Assembly (NCBI GenBank): GCA_900545335.1
Contig: UQYP01000004.1
Span: forward strand, 1 to 64,000
DNA length: 64,000 nt
Direction: 5' to 3'
Source: an uncultured Sutterella sp.
GTDB lineage: Bacteria; Pseudomonadota; Gammaproteobacteria; Burkholderiales; Burkholderiaceae_F
In this document: positions 1-8,974 of the stretch, piece by piece
How the letters are laid out: the number at the start of each line of letters is the position of its first letter
How positions within the stretch are numbered: position 1 is the stretch's first letter
Position numbers and translations under genes: made by a program
Notes under the pieces: generated by a model
Database searches by the model: none
What the model was told of the DNA's origin: nothing
What the model saw: only the letters and a program-made list of their open reading frames with translations

Positions 1-929
1 CATTCTTTCAAACATTGCACTCGTTTTTCGTAGCTTTTTGTTCTTTTTAATTCGCTGCCTTTCTTCAATACTCCATTGCCTTCATAACAGTCCGGATTAT
101 TTTGCCGTAAGCTCCTGTCCATTGACCGTTGCAGGCAACGAATTCTTTTTTCATCAACCCGGGCACGCGGCGCTACTTGAATTTTTCCCACCCAAAGCTG
201 ACTGAATACGGCTATCGTTTGAGGCCCCGGATCAATGGATAAACGCTCCTCTGTTGATGCGTAGATGTGTTTAACGGGAGCAAAACCTTCCAGAACAACC
301 TGAAGATAAAAACAATTTTTCCCTTTTATGGTTTTACGCACCAGGCGGCAGTATTTGATCGTTTTATAGCCTTGTGAACTATCTTCTTTTAAAAAGGCTC
401 GTTGGATGTAGTCATCTTTAGGATCGATCTTGACCTGATAATTGTGTTTGCACCAACTTAATACAGATTTTTCAATGTTAAATTTCAGTCCGGTTTTATT
501 CGTCTTTCCCTCGATACTTCTTAGACCGCGTTTAGCAGATTTAAAACGAGGACGCCCTCCCAAACCCAACTTATATCGATTCACTGCTTGAAACACTCGG
601 GTAGCAATTTTCTGAGTTTCATTAATGCCGAGTTCAGTCTTTCGGCCACTGGCTTGTCGATGTTTGGCAATCACAGCATGCAAATCGTACTCAGTCAGAT
701 GGTACTTTCTATCCAGAGACCTGAATAAATTTGTTCTTTCTTTACCTTTAGGCATTAAACAGGCTTTTTTCCAATCACGGTCCTGACGAAGCTGCTGCAG
801 TTGTCCTAAGGCAGTACCAAGAGTAGCGTTATGAAGTTGGCGGGCAAATTCAAGCTTTCTGAGTATCGTTTTAGACTCAGAGTCACTGACTCGAATAGGA
901 AGTTCGATAATAAAAGTCGGACCAGGCAT
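1..929 (-). CDS. tnpB: TnpB-family RNA-guided nuclease / IS200-IS605 accessory protein (3' end outside window)
   Basis: This open frame starts at an ATG at 929 and runs leftwards off the window, giving 309 residues with no stop. Its basic N-terminal half resembles the DNA/RNA-binding part of TnpB proteins. At about residues 231-240 it carries the IDPGPQTIAV segment, which fits the RuvC-I motif, with D233 as the likely catalytic aspartate. A basic, helical linker follows (about residues 262-309). The RuvC-II glutamate, zinc finger and RuvC-III aspartate would lie beyond position 1. TnpB proteins are guided by an RNA made at the 3' end of the element and cut DNA at the element's donor joint. 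No tnpA lies on the visible side. The assignment is by motif and overall character, and intactness cannot be judged. Confidence 0.8.
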   Translation of the reverse strand, partial: MPGPTFIIELPIRVSDSESKTILRKLEFARQLHNATLGTALGQLQQLRQDRDWKKACLMPKGKERTNLFRSLDRKYHLTEYDLHAVIAKHRQASGRKTELGINETQKIATRVFQAVNRYKLGLGGRPRFKSAKRGLRSIEGKTNKTGLKFNIEKSVLSWCKHNYQVKIDPKDDYIQRAFLKEDSSQGYKTIKYCRLVRKTIKGKNCFYLQVVLEGFAPVKHIYASTEERLSIDPGPQTIAVFSQLWVGKIQVAPRARVDEKRIRCLQRSMDRSLRQNNPDCYEGNGVLKKGSELKRTKSYEKRVQCLKE

Positions 930-1006
930 GGAAGCTCATTTTACTTCAACGACTATCGTCGTTGCACGGATTCCTCCCCCGGTTAAAACTAAGAGCTTCC
1001 TCCGTG
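930..1006. repeat. Structured terminus of the TnpB element
   Basis: This stretch lies between the tnpB start and the hipA remnant and is rich in inverted repeats. A perfect hairpin CAACGAC-TATC-GTCGTTG sits at 947-964. GGAAGCTC (930-937) is repeated inverted as GAGCTTCC (993-1000). CACGGA (965-970) is repeated inverted as TCCGTG (1001-1006). Subterminal hairpins are the recognition features of IS200/IS605-type elements, so this is probably the element end. The exact boundary, somewhere around 1000-1023, is inferred from where hipA similarity begins. Confidence 0.55.
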
Positions 1007-1022
1007 ATTAATCTGTGATAAA

Positions 1023-1975
1023 AAAGCACTTTCTGATTTTGAAATCGAGCAGATGATCTCTGACTATCAAACATCACCGTTAGGCATGAATCCTGATGAT
1101 GACTTTAGAATTTCCATCGCTGGCGCACAAGAGAAAACAGCTCTTTTAAGAATGGATGGCAGTGGTATTTGCCTTATGGCTCAATGCCGACAACTCATAT
1201 TTTTAAGTTTCCGATTGGAGTCGTTAATCATCTCGATTTAACTTAAAGTTGCGAAAATGAGTGGCTGTGTTTACAACTGGCCTCCGCATTTGGTTTTTCC
1301 GGTACCTGACGCTCGGATTGTACGTTTTGGGCATTCAAAAGCTTTAATTGTTCAACGTTTTGATCGAGAAATAGACGTTTTAAAAAAACTGTTAAACGTT
1401 TGCCACTGGAAGATATGTGTCAAGCGTTGGGAGTGGGTGCAGATTTTAAATATGAAGTAGATGGCGGTCCTGGTATTGAGGATATTTTTAATCTCTTAAA
1501 GGGAAGTTTTCAAGCATCTCAAGATTGTCAGCTATTTTTTGCAATGCAAGTTTTTTCATGGTTCATTGAAGCGCCGGATGCTCATGCGAAGAACTACTCC
1601 ATCTATTTGAAAGAAAATGGTCGGTATCGTTTAACACCATTTTATGATTTGCTTTTTGCTAGTCCTCTTATTGCTAATGGTTCTTTGCAAGCCAACAAAG
1701 TGAAATTGGCGATGGGAATAAGCGGAAAAAATAAACACTACAAAATTGCCGAAATACAACCTAGACATTTTTTGTCGATGGCTGTGTCATTGGGATTGAA
1801 GGAAGAACCAGTTGAAAAAATATTGCAGGCATTGTCAGAAAAATCTGAGGAGGTGATTGAAAGAGTGACTGCACAACTGCCGCGTGATTTTCCTAAAGCC
1901 ATTTCTAGACCTGTTTTTGAGTCAATCAAAAAGAAGTCTCAAAAAGTTCGTATGTATTTGGAAGACATCAAGTAA
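1023..1975 (+). pseudogene. hipA: HipA-type serine/threonine kinase toxin, decayed and 5'-truncated
   Basis: Pieces of an E. coli-like HipA can be read in order but in changing frames. The Ser-loop FRISIAGAQEKTALL lies near 1104-1150, then a frame change near 1155-1163 leads into WYLPYGSMPTTHIFKFPIG. A TAA near 1243 replaces a sense codon before SCENEWLCLQLA. Two further frame changes lie near 1295 and near 1382-1400 (the second at a run of seven A). From about 1394 to the stop at 1975 the frame is open and keeps GGPGI, the catalytic DAHAKNYS and the metal-binding FYDLL. The first roughly 120 residues of HipA are missing at the junction with the TnpB element. No hipB antitoxin is visible. The toxin is almost certainly inactive, although sequencing error at homopolymers could explain some of the frame changes. 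Confidence 0.85.
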
Positions 1976-2233
1976 TATCGGATGCCTGTATTGATATGGT
2001 GCGTGGCAATAGGCTGTTTTGCCGAGAGTTATATTGGAAGTGTACCGTTTGCGCGGATGAGCAGCTCACGGAGATTTTAACCAGGTATTCAGGTCGAAGG
2101 ATACGCACGGCCAGAAGCACTTTTGCTACGAGCGAGCTTGTGCGACAACCACTCTCTAGGCGGTGTTAAAAAATACTTTGAAGCAAACAACCGCCGGATC
2201 TACGTGAGCATACTTTTAGTTTCTTTTGTTGTT
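1976..2233. other. Gene-free stretch after the hipA remnant
   Basis: No open frame, tRNA, clear terminator or repeat was recognised in these 258 bases. Short open runs on the plus strand are interrupted and match no family I know. It may be debris from the same decayed accessory region as hipA. Confidence 0.4.
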
Positions 2234-2695
2234 TTAGTCACTGACTTCAACAATCGCCGTAATTTCTACGGGAGCGCCTTCGGGTAATTCGTATGCCCCC
2301 AAGGCAATGCGGGTGCCGACGCCGGCTTCTCCGTAAAGATCCCGGAAAAGCTCCGATGCACCGTTAATGACCTGAGGATGCTCTTCAAAGTTTTTAGCGC
2401 AGCGCACAAAGCCTGTCAGATGAACAAACTGTTTGACGCGGTCCAAGTCGCCTAATTCACGTTTTAAGACAGAAAGGATATTCAGAGCGCTTAATTGGGC
2501 GGCCTTCTTGCCTTCTTCAATGGTTAAAGTTTCTCCCACCACGCCTTTGATCTGCAAAACGCTGTCAATATCAGGGGTTTGTCCGGAGACGTAGACCAGA
2601 TTGCCAACCCGGCGCGTGTAGACATAAAGACCGGCTGGCTCAGCAACTCCAGGTAACTCCAGTCCCATGGCTTTCAGTTTATTTTCGATTTGCAT
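2234..2695 (-). CDS. RidA/YjgF-family protein
   Basis: A protein of 153 residues with the RidA fold signature: a strand pair around VYVSGQTP, the helix LSALNILSVLKRELGDLDRV, and the C-terminal segment with the conserved arginine (VGTRIALGAYELP) followed by VEITAIVEV. RidA proteins are trimeric cytoplasmic enamine/imine deaminases that clear reactive intermediates from PLP-enzyme reactions. This one has an extended N-terminus and belongs to the longer RidA-like subgroup rather than classical 128-residue RidA, so the substrate is unknown. It lies downstream of and on the same strand as the SulP gene, separated by a terminator hairpin, so it probably has its own transcript. Confidence 0.85.
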   Translation of the reverse strand: MQIENKLKAMGLELPGVAEPAGLYVYTRRVGNLVYVSGQTPDIDSVLQIKGVVGETLTIEEGKKAAQLSALNILSVLKRELGDLDRVKQFVHLTGFVRCAKNFEEHPQVINGASELFRDLYGEAGVGTRIALGAYELPEGAPVEITAIVEVSD

Positions 2696-2764
2696 GATTT
2701 TTCCGAGATTGTTTTTAATCCAGACGGAATGGTATCAGTCTTACAAAAATAAAACAGCATGGGT

Positions 2765-2794
2765 AAAAAAATCGGCTGACGGACAGTCAGCCGA
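2765..2794 (-). terminator. Rho-independent terminator after the SulP gene
   Basis: On the minus strand a perfect 9-bp stem, TCGGCTGAC/GTCAGCCGA with a 5-base loop, is followed by seven T. It lies just after the SulP stop codon. Confidence 0.8.
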
Positions 2795-2803
2795 ATAAAT
2801 CGG

Positions 2804-4510
2804 TTAAGCGATTTTTCTTAATAGCTCTCGAGCCAGCCGTTCGGCTTCAAGCATATTCTCAACCATGTTAGGACCTAAAGCCTGAGCAATGCCGGTACGC
2901 TCAAGCTGATGCAGAGTGTGTCCAGTAGCTCCGCAGATAATCAGCTCAAAATCACGTCTCTTGAGAGCACGCATGTAGGTTGAAATGATATCCATGGCGG
3001 AGTTATCAATATTCATCAAAGCCGTACAGTTGAGGATGACGACTTTATTGGCATTGCGTGCCGTGATGCGTTTGGGGTCAGTCATGTAAGAAAGTTTCGA
3101 GACCGAACCGAAGAAAAGGGAGCCCTGCAGGCGCCAGGCTTCAATGCCTTCAGGCGTATCAGCGGGCAGTGTCATTTGCGTGACGCTTGTGAGCGTATTC
3201 ATGCGATAGATGAAGAAAAGGCACGAAATGACAAGACCTACTTCCACGGCAACCGTCAAGTCGAAAATCACGGTTAAAAGGAAAGTGGCAACAAGCGTGA
3301 CTTTATAGGACATCGTCATGCGGCGCAGGCGCTTAAATTCTGCCCAGTTACCCATATTGAGTGCCACATTGAGCAAAATGGCCGACAGGGCCGCAAGCGG
3401 GATATTGGAAGCCAAAGGAGCCGCAGCCAGAATCACGACTAAAAGGGTGATAGCGTGAACAACACCCGAGATAGGCGAAACGGCACCGCTTTTAATATTG
3501 GTGACCGTACGGGCAATGGTCCCTGTAGCCGGAATGCCGCCGAAGAAAGGCACGACTAAGTTGGCAACGCCTTGTCCCATTAATTCCTGATTGGGATTGT
3601 GACGATCGTCAGTGAGAGTGTCAGCCACACGGGCGCACAGTAGGGACTCAATAGCACCTAAAAGGGCAATAGTGACCATCGGTCCGAATAAATGACGAAT
3701 GTTTTCCCAGTCAAAATCCGGTACCTGAATGGAAGGCAATGTCTGAGGAATACCGCCGAATTTACTGCCGATGGTTTCAACCGGCAGATTTAAACTGGAA
3801 ACGGCAATCGTAGAGACAATCAGAACGATGACTGTGCCGGGAATCTTTGCAACCCAGCGTTTCCATTGGGCTGTGCGGCTTGAAGTATCGGTCGGCCAGA
3901 ATCGGACAATCGCAAAAGAGATAAGAGCAATAGCCAGAGCATAAAAATTAACGGTACTGATATGAGCGGAGATTGCCCCCATTTGACCGAAAAAGTCAGC
4001 CGGCATTTTCTCAATACTCAGTCCGAAGAAGTCTTTGACCTGAGAAAGGGCAATCAGCACAGCAATACCGTTCGTGAAGCCGATCACAATTGAAATCGGA
4101 ATAAATCGGATAAAGCTGCCTATTTTTAACAGCCCCATTAAAAACAGCAATATACCGCTGCCGATCGTGGCAATCATGAGGTTTGCCAAACCGTAGTTAG
4201 CGATAATGCCATAGATGATCACAATGAACGCACCTGCCGGCCCCCCGATCTGAACGCGGCAGCCGCCCAAAATGGCAATTAAAAAGCCTGCGATGATGGA
4301 AGTGTAAATACCGGCTTCCGGTGTTACACCGGAGGCAATGGCAAAGGCCATGGCAAGTGGCAAGGCCACCATGCCGACGGTAAGGCCTGAGCTGATGTCG
4401 CGGGAAAGACTATGGGCGTTATAGTGGCCGAAAAGGTCAAAACTGACCGGATGAAACGGCTCAAGAGGGATATGTTCCCGAATGTTTTTCAATGCCTGAG
4501 CGAAGCTCAT
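2804..4510 (-). CDS. SulP-family anion transporter with C-terminal STAS domain
   Basis: A 568-residue inner-membrane protein. The first 420 or so residues are strongly hydrophobic, with about a dozen predicted membrane spans. They include the N-terminal SGLTVGMVALPLAMAFAIASG segment and GGPAGAFIVI, both typical of SLC26/SulP carriers. From about residue 440 a soluble STAS domain follows, with the VVILNCTALMNIDNSAMDII strand-loop-helix. SulP members carry sulfate, bicarbonate or dicarboxylates, often with sodium or protons. The substrate cannot be read from sequence, and the absence of cysteine or sulfate genes nearby argues against assuming sulfate. It lies between metG and the ridA-like gene, with terminators on both sides, so it is probably monocistronic. 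Confidence 0.9.
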   Translation of the reverse strand: MSFAQALKNIREHIPLEPFHPVSFDLFGHYNAHSLSRDISSGLTVGMVALPLAMAFAIASGVTPEAGIYTSIIAGFLIAILGGCRVQIGGPAGAFIVIIYGIIANYGLANLMIATIGSGILLFLMGLLKIGSFIRFIPISIVIGFTNGIAVLIALSQVKDFFGLSIEKMPADFFGQMGAISAHISTVNFYALAIALISFAIVRFWPTDTSSRTAQWKRWVAKIPGTVIVLIVSTIAVSSLNLPVETIGSKFGGIPQTLPSIQVPDFDWENIRHLFGPMVTIALLGAIESLLCARVADTLTDDRHNPNQELMGQGVANLVVPFFGGIPATGTIARTVTNIKSGAVSPISGVVHAITLLVVILAAAPLASNIPLAALSAILLNVALNMGNWAEFKRLRRMTMSYKVTLVATFLLTVIFDLTVAVEVGLVISCLFFIYRMNTLTSVTQMTLPADTPEGIEAWRLQGSLFFGSVSKLSYMTDPKRITARNANKVVILNCTALMNIDNSAMDIISTYMRALKRRDFELIICGATGHTLHQLERTGIAQALGPNMVENMLEAERLARELLRKIA

Positions 4511-4556
4511 TTTATTTTTATTAAGAGAGTGAGTTAAAAAATGTTTTTGCAGTTGG

Positions 4557-4586
4557 AAAAACAGTTGGCATAAGCCAACTGTTTTT
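4557..4586 (-). terminator. Strong terminator after metG
   Basis: A 13-bp perfect stem (AAAAACAGTTGGC / GCCAACTGTTTTT) with a 4-base loop lies directly after the metG stop. The arms supply A and T runs on both strands, but only metG approaches it. Confidence 0.85.
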
Positions 4587-4610
4587 CGAGTCCGTAATTA
4601 TTCCCTATTT

Positions 4611-6659
4611 TTAACGAAGACGCATACCTGGCTTAGCACCTTCCTGAGGTTCAAGGATGAAAAGTCCGTCTTTTTCATCGGCGCCGCTTGCAGACAAAAG
4701 CATGCCTTCGCTTACGCCGAAGCGCATCTTTCTGGGGGCAAGGTTAGCGATCACTACAGTGAGCTTACCTTCCAGATCCTTGGGATCGTACCAAGCCTGA
4801 ATGCCCGAGAAGATGTTGCGGGTCTTGCCTTCGCCGATATCGACCGTAAGGCGAAGCAGTTTGCTCGAGCCTTCGACCTTTTCGCACTTCACGATCTTAG
4901 CGACACGCATATCGAGTTTCGCAAAGTCGTTGATGGTTACTTCAGGCGCAATGACTTCGCCGCAGGGAGCAATAGGTTTGACTTCTTCAACCACCGGAGG
5001 AATCAAAGCATCGAGCTGCTTGATGTCGCAGCGCTGCATCAGGTGTGTGAAGGGCTTAATCTGAACGTCAGAGGTTAACGGACGCAGAGCGCTATCCCAA
5101 TCAAGCTCTCCGCAGTTTAAGAACTCTTCTACCTTAGCGGCTGTTGCAGGTAAGACGGGCTTGAGCATCAATGTCATCAGACGGAATGCTTCAAGAGCCA
5201 CAGAGCAGACTTCGTGAAGCTTATCGCGGTTGTCCTCAGACTTTGCCAATTCCCAGGGTTTTTCACGGTCAATGTATTCATTGACAGAGTCAGCCATGGC
5301 CATAATGGAGCGTAAGGCGCGGGAGTATTCGCGCTGGTTATAGAGTGCGGCAATACCTTCCACAGCGTTGCGCATGACCTTAATCAAGGTGTGGTCTGCA
5401 ACACAATCGGCTACACGGGCATTAAAGCGCTTGACGATGAAACCTGCCGCACGGCTGGCGATATTGACATATTTGCCGATCAGGTCGGAGTTCACGCGAG
5501 CCATGAAGTCGCTCTTGCTGAAGTCCACATCGTCATTTGTCGGGCCCATCTTGGCGGCGAGGTAGTAGCGAAGCCATTCGGCACTCATGCCCAATTCCAA
5601 ATATTTCATCGGGCTGATGCCGGTGCCGCGGCTCTTACTCATCTTGCGGCCGTCAACAGTCATGAAACCATGGACAAAGACGTTATCGGGCACGCGGTAG
5701 GGCTGTCCGGCAAAGTGCAGCATGGCAGGCCAAAAGAGCGTGTGGAAGTAAACGATGTCTTTACCGATAAAGTGAATCTGTTCGGTTTTTTCATCGTCTA
5801 AGAACTTCCAGAAGTCAAAACCGAGCTTCTTGGAGTAGTTCATGAGGCTTGCGTAATAGCCGACAGGCGCGTCAAGCCAGACATAGAAATATTTACCCGG
5901 GGCATCGGGAATAGGAATACCGAAATACGGTTCATCGCGAGAAATATCCCAGTCACCGAGCTTGCCTTCGCCGAGCCACTCTTCGTCCTTGGCACGGATT
6001 TCAGGCTGCACGCGATCGGCGCCGCTCTTACCCTTGCCGTTGACCCAGTCACGAAGGAAAGAGACACAGGCGGGATCGGAGAGCTTAAAGAAGTAGTGCG
6101 TGGATTTACGCAATTCAGGTTTGGCTCCCGACAGGGCGGAGAAGGGGTTAATTAATTCAGTCGGAGAATAAACGGCACCGCACTTTTCGCAGTTGTCGCC
6201 GTACTGGTCTTCTGCACCGCAGCGCGGGCAGGTCCCTTTGATGAAACGGTCGGCAAGGAACATACCCTTGACCGGATCGTAGAATTGTTCAATATCTTTG
6301 GTGTAAATAAGGCCGGCCGCTTTCAGACGTTTGTAGATATCCTGCGAAAGCATGACGTTTTCTTTACTGTCGGTAGAGTACCAGTGATCAAACTTGATAT
6401 GGAAACCGTCGAGATAGGCTTTACGGCCGGCAGCAATACGAGCCACAAACTCTTGCGGTGTGATGCCTTCTTTTTGCGCGGCAATCATCATCGGAGCGCC
6501 GTGCGTGTCGTCAGCGCCGACAAAGTGAACAGTATGCCCGTACATTCGCTGAGTCCGCACCCAAATGTCGGCTTGGATATATTCCATGATATGGCCGATA
6601 TGGAAATGACCGTTTGCATACGGCAGTGCTGTTGTAACGAATATTTGGCGTTTTTGCAT
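4611..6659 (-). CDS. metG: Methionyl-tRNA synthetase
   Basis: This 682-residue class I aminoacyl-tRNA synthetase charges methionine onto tRNA-Met, including the initiator. It has the HIGH signature in PYANGHFHIGH (about residues 13-23), a four-cysteine zinc knuckle CPRCG...CEKCG (about 143-160), and the KMSKS loop GRKMSKSRG (about 340). An anticodon-binding helical domain follows. The C-terminal 110 or so residues form the tRNA-binding EMAP/TRBD domain (DFAKLDMRVAKIVKCEKVEGSSK onward), which dimerises the enzyme. Length matches the long proteobacterial form. It is divergent from apbC across about 140 bases, an arrangement common in proteobacteria. Confidence 0.97.
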   Translation of the reverse strand: MQKRQIFVTTALPYANGHFHIGHIMEYIQADIWVRTQRMYGHTVHFVGADDTHGAPMMIAAQKEGITPQEFVARIAAGRKAYLDGFHIKFDHWYSTDSKENVMLSQDIYKRLKAAGLIYTKDIEQFYDPVKGMFLADRFIKGTCPRCGAEDQYGDNCEKCGAVYSPTELINPFSALSGAKPELRKSTHYFFKLSDPACVSFLRDWVNGKGKSGADRVQPEIRAKDEEWLGEGKLGDWDISRDEPYFGIPIPDAPGKYFYVWLDAPVGYYASLMNYSKKLGFDFWKFLDDEKTEQIHFIGKDIVYFHTLFWPAMLHFAGQPYRVPDNVFVHGFMTVDGRKMSKSRGTGISPMKYLELGMSAEWLRYYLAAKMGPTNDDVDFSKSDFMARVNSDLIGKYVNIASRAAGFIVKRFNARVADCVADHTLIKVMRNAVEGIAALYNQREYSRALRSIMAMADSVNEYIDREKPWELAKSEDNRDKLHEVCSVALEAFRLMTLMLKPVLPATAAKVEEFLNCGELDWDSALRPLTSDVQIKPFTHLMQRCDIKQLDALIPPVVEEVKPIAPCGEVIAPEVTINDFAKLDMRVAKIVKCEKVEGSSKLLRLTVDIGEGKTRNIFSGIQAWYDPKDLEGKLTVVIANLAPRKMRFGVSEGMLLSASGADEKDGLFILEPQEGAKPGMRLR

Positions 6660-6802
6660 GATGAAATGTCCCGAAAATAGGCGCGAAAAGAAACAAAGAG
6701 GTCAATATTTTAGCAAAGCGACCCGAAATTCTCTCTTTGGGATCTTGAGCTTGCACGAGAAAAATCGGAAAATACGTCTTGTTGTCAAAACGGAGTCAGA
6801 AA

Positions 6803-7873
6803 GTGAATCAAAAAGAAGCGATACTTAAAGTAATGGGAACGGTGGTCGATCCCTGGATGAATATGGATTACCTCTCGGCCCGAATGGTTAAAGTGGCAGA
6901 TGACGCCAGCTCGGTTACGGTGCAGTTGGGCTATCCTGCAAAAAGCGTAAAAGATGAAGTTAAAACCAAAGTTGAGGAAGCACTTCGTGCCGCCGGCATC
7001 GAAACTGAAGTAAAAGTTGAACAAAATATTATTGCTCATGCCGTTCAGCGCACACTTAAAGTTTTACCTAATGTAAAGAACATTATTGCGGTCTCAAGCG
7101 GCAAGGGCGGCGTAGGTAAAAGTACGGTAGCAGCCAATATCGCTTTGGCGCTGGCCGCAGAAGGCGCCAAGGTCGGTGTTTTAGATGCCGATATTTACGG
7201 CCCGAGTCAGCCCATGATGTTGGGAGCGCTCGGCCGTCCCATGACCAACGACGGTCAGAATATGAACCCGATTGTTTCCTTGGGGCTTGAAATCAATTCA
7301 ATCGGTTTTTTAATCGATCCTGATGAACCCATGATCTGGCGCGGACCGCTTGTGGCCCAAGCTCTGACGCAGCTTTTAACACAAACCAATTGGCATGACC
7401 TGGATTACCTGATTATCGACATGCCTCCCGGAACAGGCGATATTCAGCTCACTCTTTCGCAAACGGTGCCGGTTACAGGGGCCATTGTGGTGACCACTCC
7501 TCAGGATATAGCGCTGCTGGATGCTAAAAAAGGACTCAGAATGTTCCAGAAGGTCAACGTGCCTATCTTGGGATTGGTGGAAAATATGTCTGTATTCGTT
7601 TGTCCGGAGTGCGGGCACGTGGAGCATATTTTCGGTGAGGGCGGAGCCAAACGCATGAGTGAAACTTATCACGTGGATGTTTTGGGACAGCTCCCGCTGG
7701 ATGCCAGGATTCGTGAAGAGGCAGACTCCGGTGCCCCAACCGTTGTTTCTTCGCCCGATTCTTTGGCCGGGAAGATTTATCGCGAAATTGCCCTCAAGGC
7801 AGCCGCTGCCATTGCCAAAACGGCCAAGGATATGTCTTTGAAGATGCCGAGGGTTCGTGTGGAGAATAACTGA
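6803..7873 (+). CDS. apbC: Mrp/ApbC/Ind1-family iron-sulfur carrier ATPase
   Basis: A 356-residue P-loop protein that binds and transfers Fe-S clusters to apoproteins in the cytoplasm. An N-terminal MIP18/DUF59-type domain occupies about residues 1-85. The deviant Walker A GKGGVGKST lies at about 99-107, and the CPEC pair that holds the bridging cluster at about 267-270. The GTG at 6803 was chosen because GGAG lies seven bases upstream and the domain begins right after it, whereas an upstream TTG at 6779 has no ribosome site. The stop overlaps the next start by one base (TGATG), implying translational coupling with the YheT-like hydrolase. Confidence 0.93.
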   Translation: MNQKEAILKVMGTVVDPWMNMDYLSARMVKVADDASSVTVQLGYPAKSVKDEVKTKVEEALRAAGIETEVKVEQNIIAHAVQRTLKVLPNVKNIIAVSSGKGGVGKSTVAANIALALAAEGAKVGVLDADIYGPSQPMMLGALGRPMTNDGQNMNPIVSLGLEINSIGFLIDPDEPMIWRGPLVAQALTQLLTQTNWHDLDYLIIDMPPGTGDIQLTLSQTVPVTGAIVVTTPQDIALLDAKKGLRMFQKVNVPILGLVENMSVFVCPECGHVEHIFGEGGAKRMSETYHVDVLGQLPLDARIREEADSGAPTVVSSPDSLAGKIYREIALKAAAAIAKTAKDMSLKMPRVRVENN

Positions 7874-8859
7874 TGCCATTGGTGACCCCTGATTACAGAG
7901 CGCCCAGGTGGCTCTCAGGCGCTCAGATTCAGACAATTTTTGCGGCCAAAGTCTGTAAAAAACCAGAAGTGGTTTATAGGCGCGAGCGTTGGGATACGCC
8001 CGACGGTGACTTCACCGATGTGGATTGGGCAACACCGGAAGCCGCAGACCCGGAAACGCCTATTGTCGTGCATTTTCATGGTCTGGAGGGCAGCTCCAGA
8101 AGTCACTATGCACTGGCGCTCATGCACGAGACCGTTTCTCGCGGTTGGAGGGGATGTGTTTCTTTATTCAGAAGCTGCTCAGGAGAACTCAATCGCAGCA
8201 TCAAAACCTATCATGCGGGCGATATTGATCAGGTTCAGTGGGTGCTTGAAACGGTGAGAGCCCGATACCCCCGGGCACCGATTTATGCTGTCGGTGTTTC
8301 GCTCGGTGGAAATCAATTGGCGCTTTTTTGCGGAAAGCGGGCCAAGACCGCTAAAAAACTTTTGACGGCAGCCGTCAGCGTCGCAGCTCCGGTTGATTTG
8401 GTCGCAGGCAGCAACCTGCTGCGTTTCGGTTTTAACCGACTCTACTCCAAAATGTTTTTGGATACGCTCATTCCCAAAGTCATTAAAAAGTGCGAAACCA
8501 TGCCTGAAATGCGTGAGCTTGTTGATGAGCAGGCTATTAAGCACTGCAAGAATTTTTATGACTTTGATTCGCTCTACACGGCTCCCGTGCACGGCTTTAA
8601 GAGTGCAATGGATTATTGGACCAAGGCGTCGGCTAAACCATGGCTTAAATATGTTGAAGTGCCGCTTTTGCTCTTAAACGCTAAAAATGATCCTTTTATG
8701 CCCGAGTGGGCTTTGCCGACGCTTGAAGACGTCTCTGAGACTGTTTGGTTGGATCAGCCGGAAGAAGGCGGGCATGTCGGATTTCCGACAGGCAATCCTC
8801 CGGGCAAAATTGATTATTTACCGAAACGGATTTTCAGATTCTTTCTGCAGCGTCAGTAG
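7873..8859 (+). CDS. YheT-family alpha/beta hydrolase
   Basis: This protein of 328 residues belongs to the YheT/ABHD1-3 group of alpha/beta hydrolases. It has the oxyanion-side motif HFHGLEGSS, the conserved RSCSGELN segment, and the nucleophile elbow GVSLGGN with Ser at about residue 143. An acid in LLLNAKNDPF and a C-terminal His in GGHVGFP complete the likely triad. Family members act on esters or lipids, but the true substrate in bacteria is not established. It overlaps apbC by one base and is followed by the VUT gene about 115 bases later. Confidence 0.88.
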   Translation: MPLVTPDYRAPRWLSGAQIQTIFAAKVCKKPEVVYRRERWDTPDGDFTDVDWATPEAADPETPIVVHFHGLEGSSRSHYALALMHETVSRGWRGCVSLFRSCSGELNRSIKTYHAGDIDQVQWVLETVRARYPRAPIYAVGVSLGGNQLALFCGKRAKTAKKLLTAAVSVAAPVDLVAGSNLLRFGFNRLYSKMFLDTLIPKVIKKCETMPEMRELVDEQAIKHCKNFYDFDSLYTAPVHGFKSAMDYWTKASAKPWLKYVEVPLLLLNAKNDPFMPEWALPTLEDVSETVWLDQPEEGGHVGFPTGNPPGKIDYLPKRIFRFFLQRQ

Positions 8860-8920
8860 GACTGCTTAAATTTATTTTAAATACGCTAAAATCAGCGTCT
8901 GTTTTTTCACTATAACGTTG

Positions 8921-8968
8921 CCGCGTCGGTTTGTTCTACCGGGTCTGCGGTTCCGTACTGTTACGGAG
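8921..8968 (+). promoter_or_regulatory. Two-hairpin leader that can mask the VUT-gene ribosome site
   Basis: Hairpin 1 spans 8921-8950, with stems CCGC/GCGG and CGGT/ACCG around a TTGTTCT loop. Hairpin 2 is TCCGTA-CTGT-TACGGA at 8952-8967, extendable by a T-G pair at 8951/8968. Its 3' arm covers most of the GGAGG (8965-8969) that serves the ATG at 8975. This is a physical arrangement for translational control. It does not match the preQ1 riboswitch consensus forms I know, so any ligand is a guess. Confidence 0.45.
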
Positions 8969-8974
8969 GCTCTT

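Noticed and set aside
1023..1975. Functional HipAB toxin-antitoxin system
   Set aside because: HipA is truncated, frameshifted and has a nonsense codon, and no hipB is visible.
2804..4510. Confident assignment of the SulP protein as a sulfate permease
   Set aside because: SulP proteins also carry bicarbonate and dicarboxylates, and no sulfur-assimilation genes are nearby.
8921..8968. PreQ1 riboswitch before the VUT gene
   Set aside because: The stems and loop do not match the preQ1-I, II or III layouts I know, so it is reported only as an unclassified leader structure.
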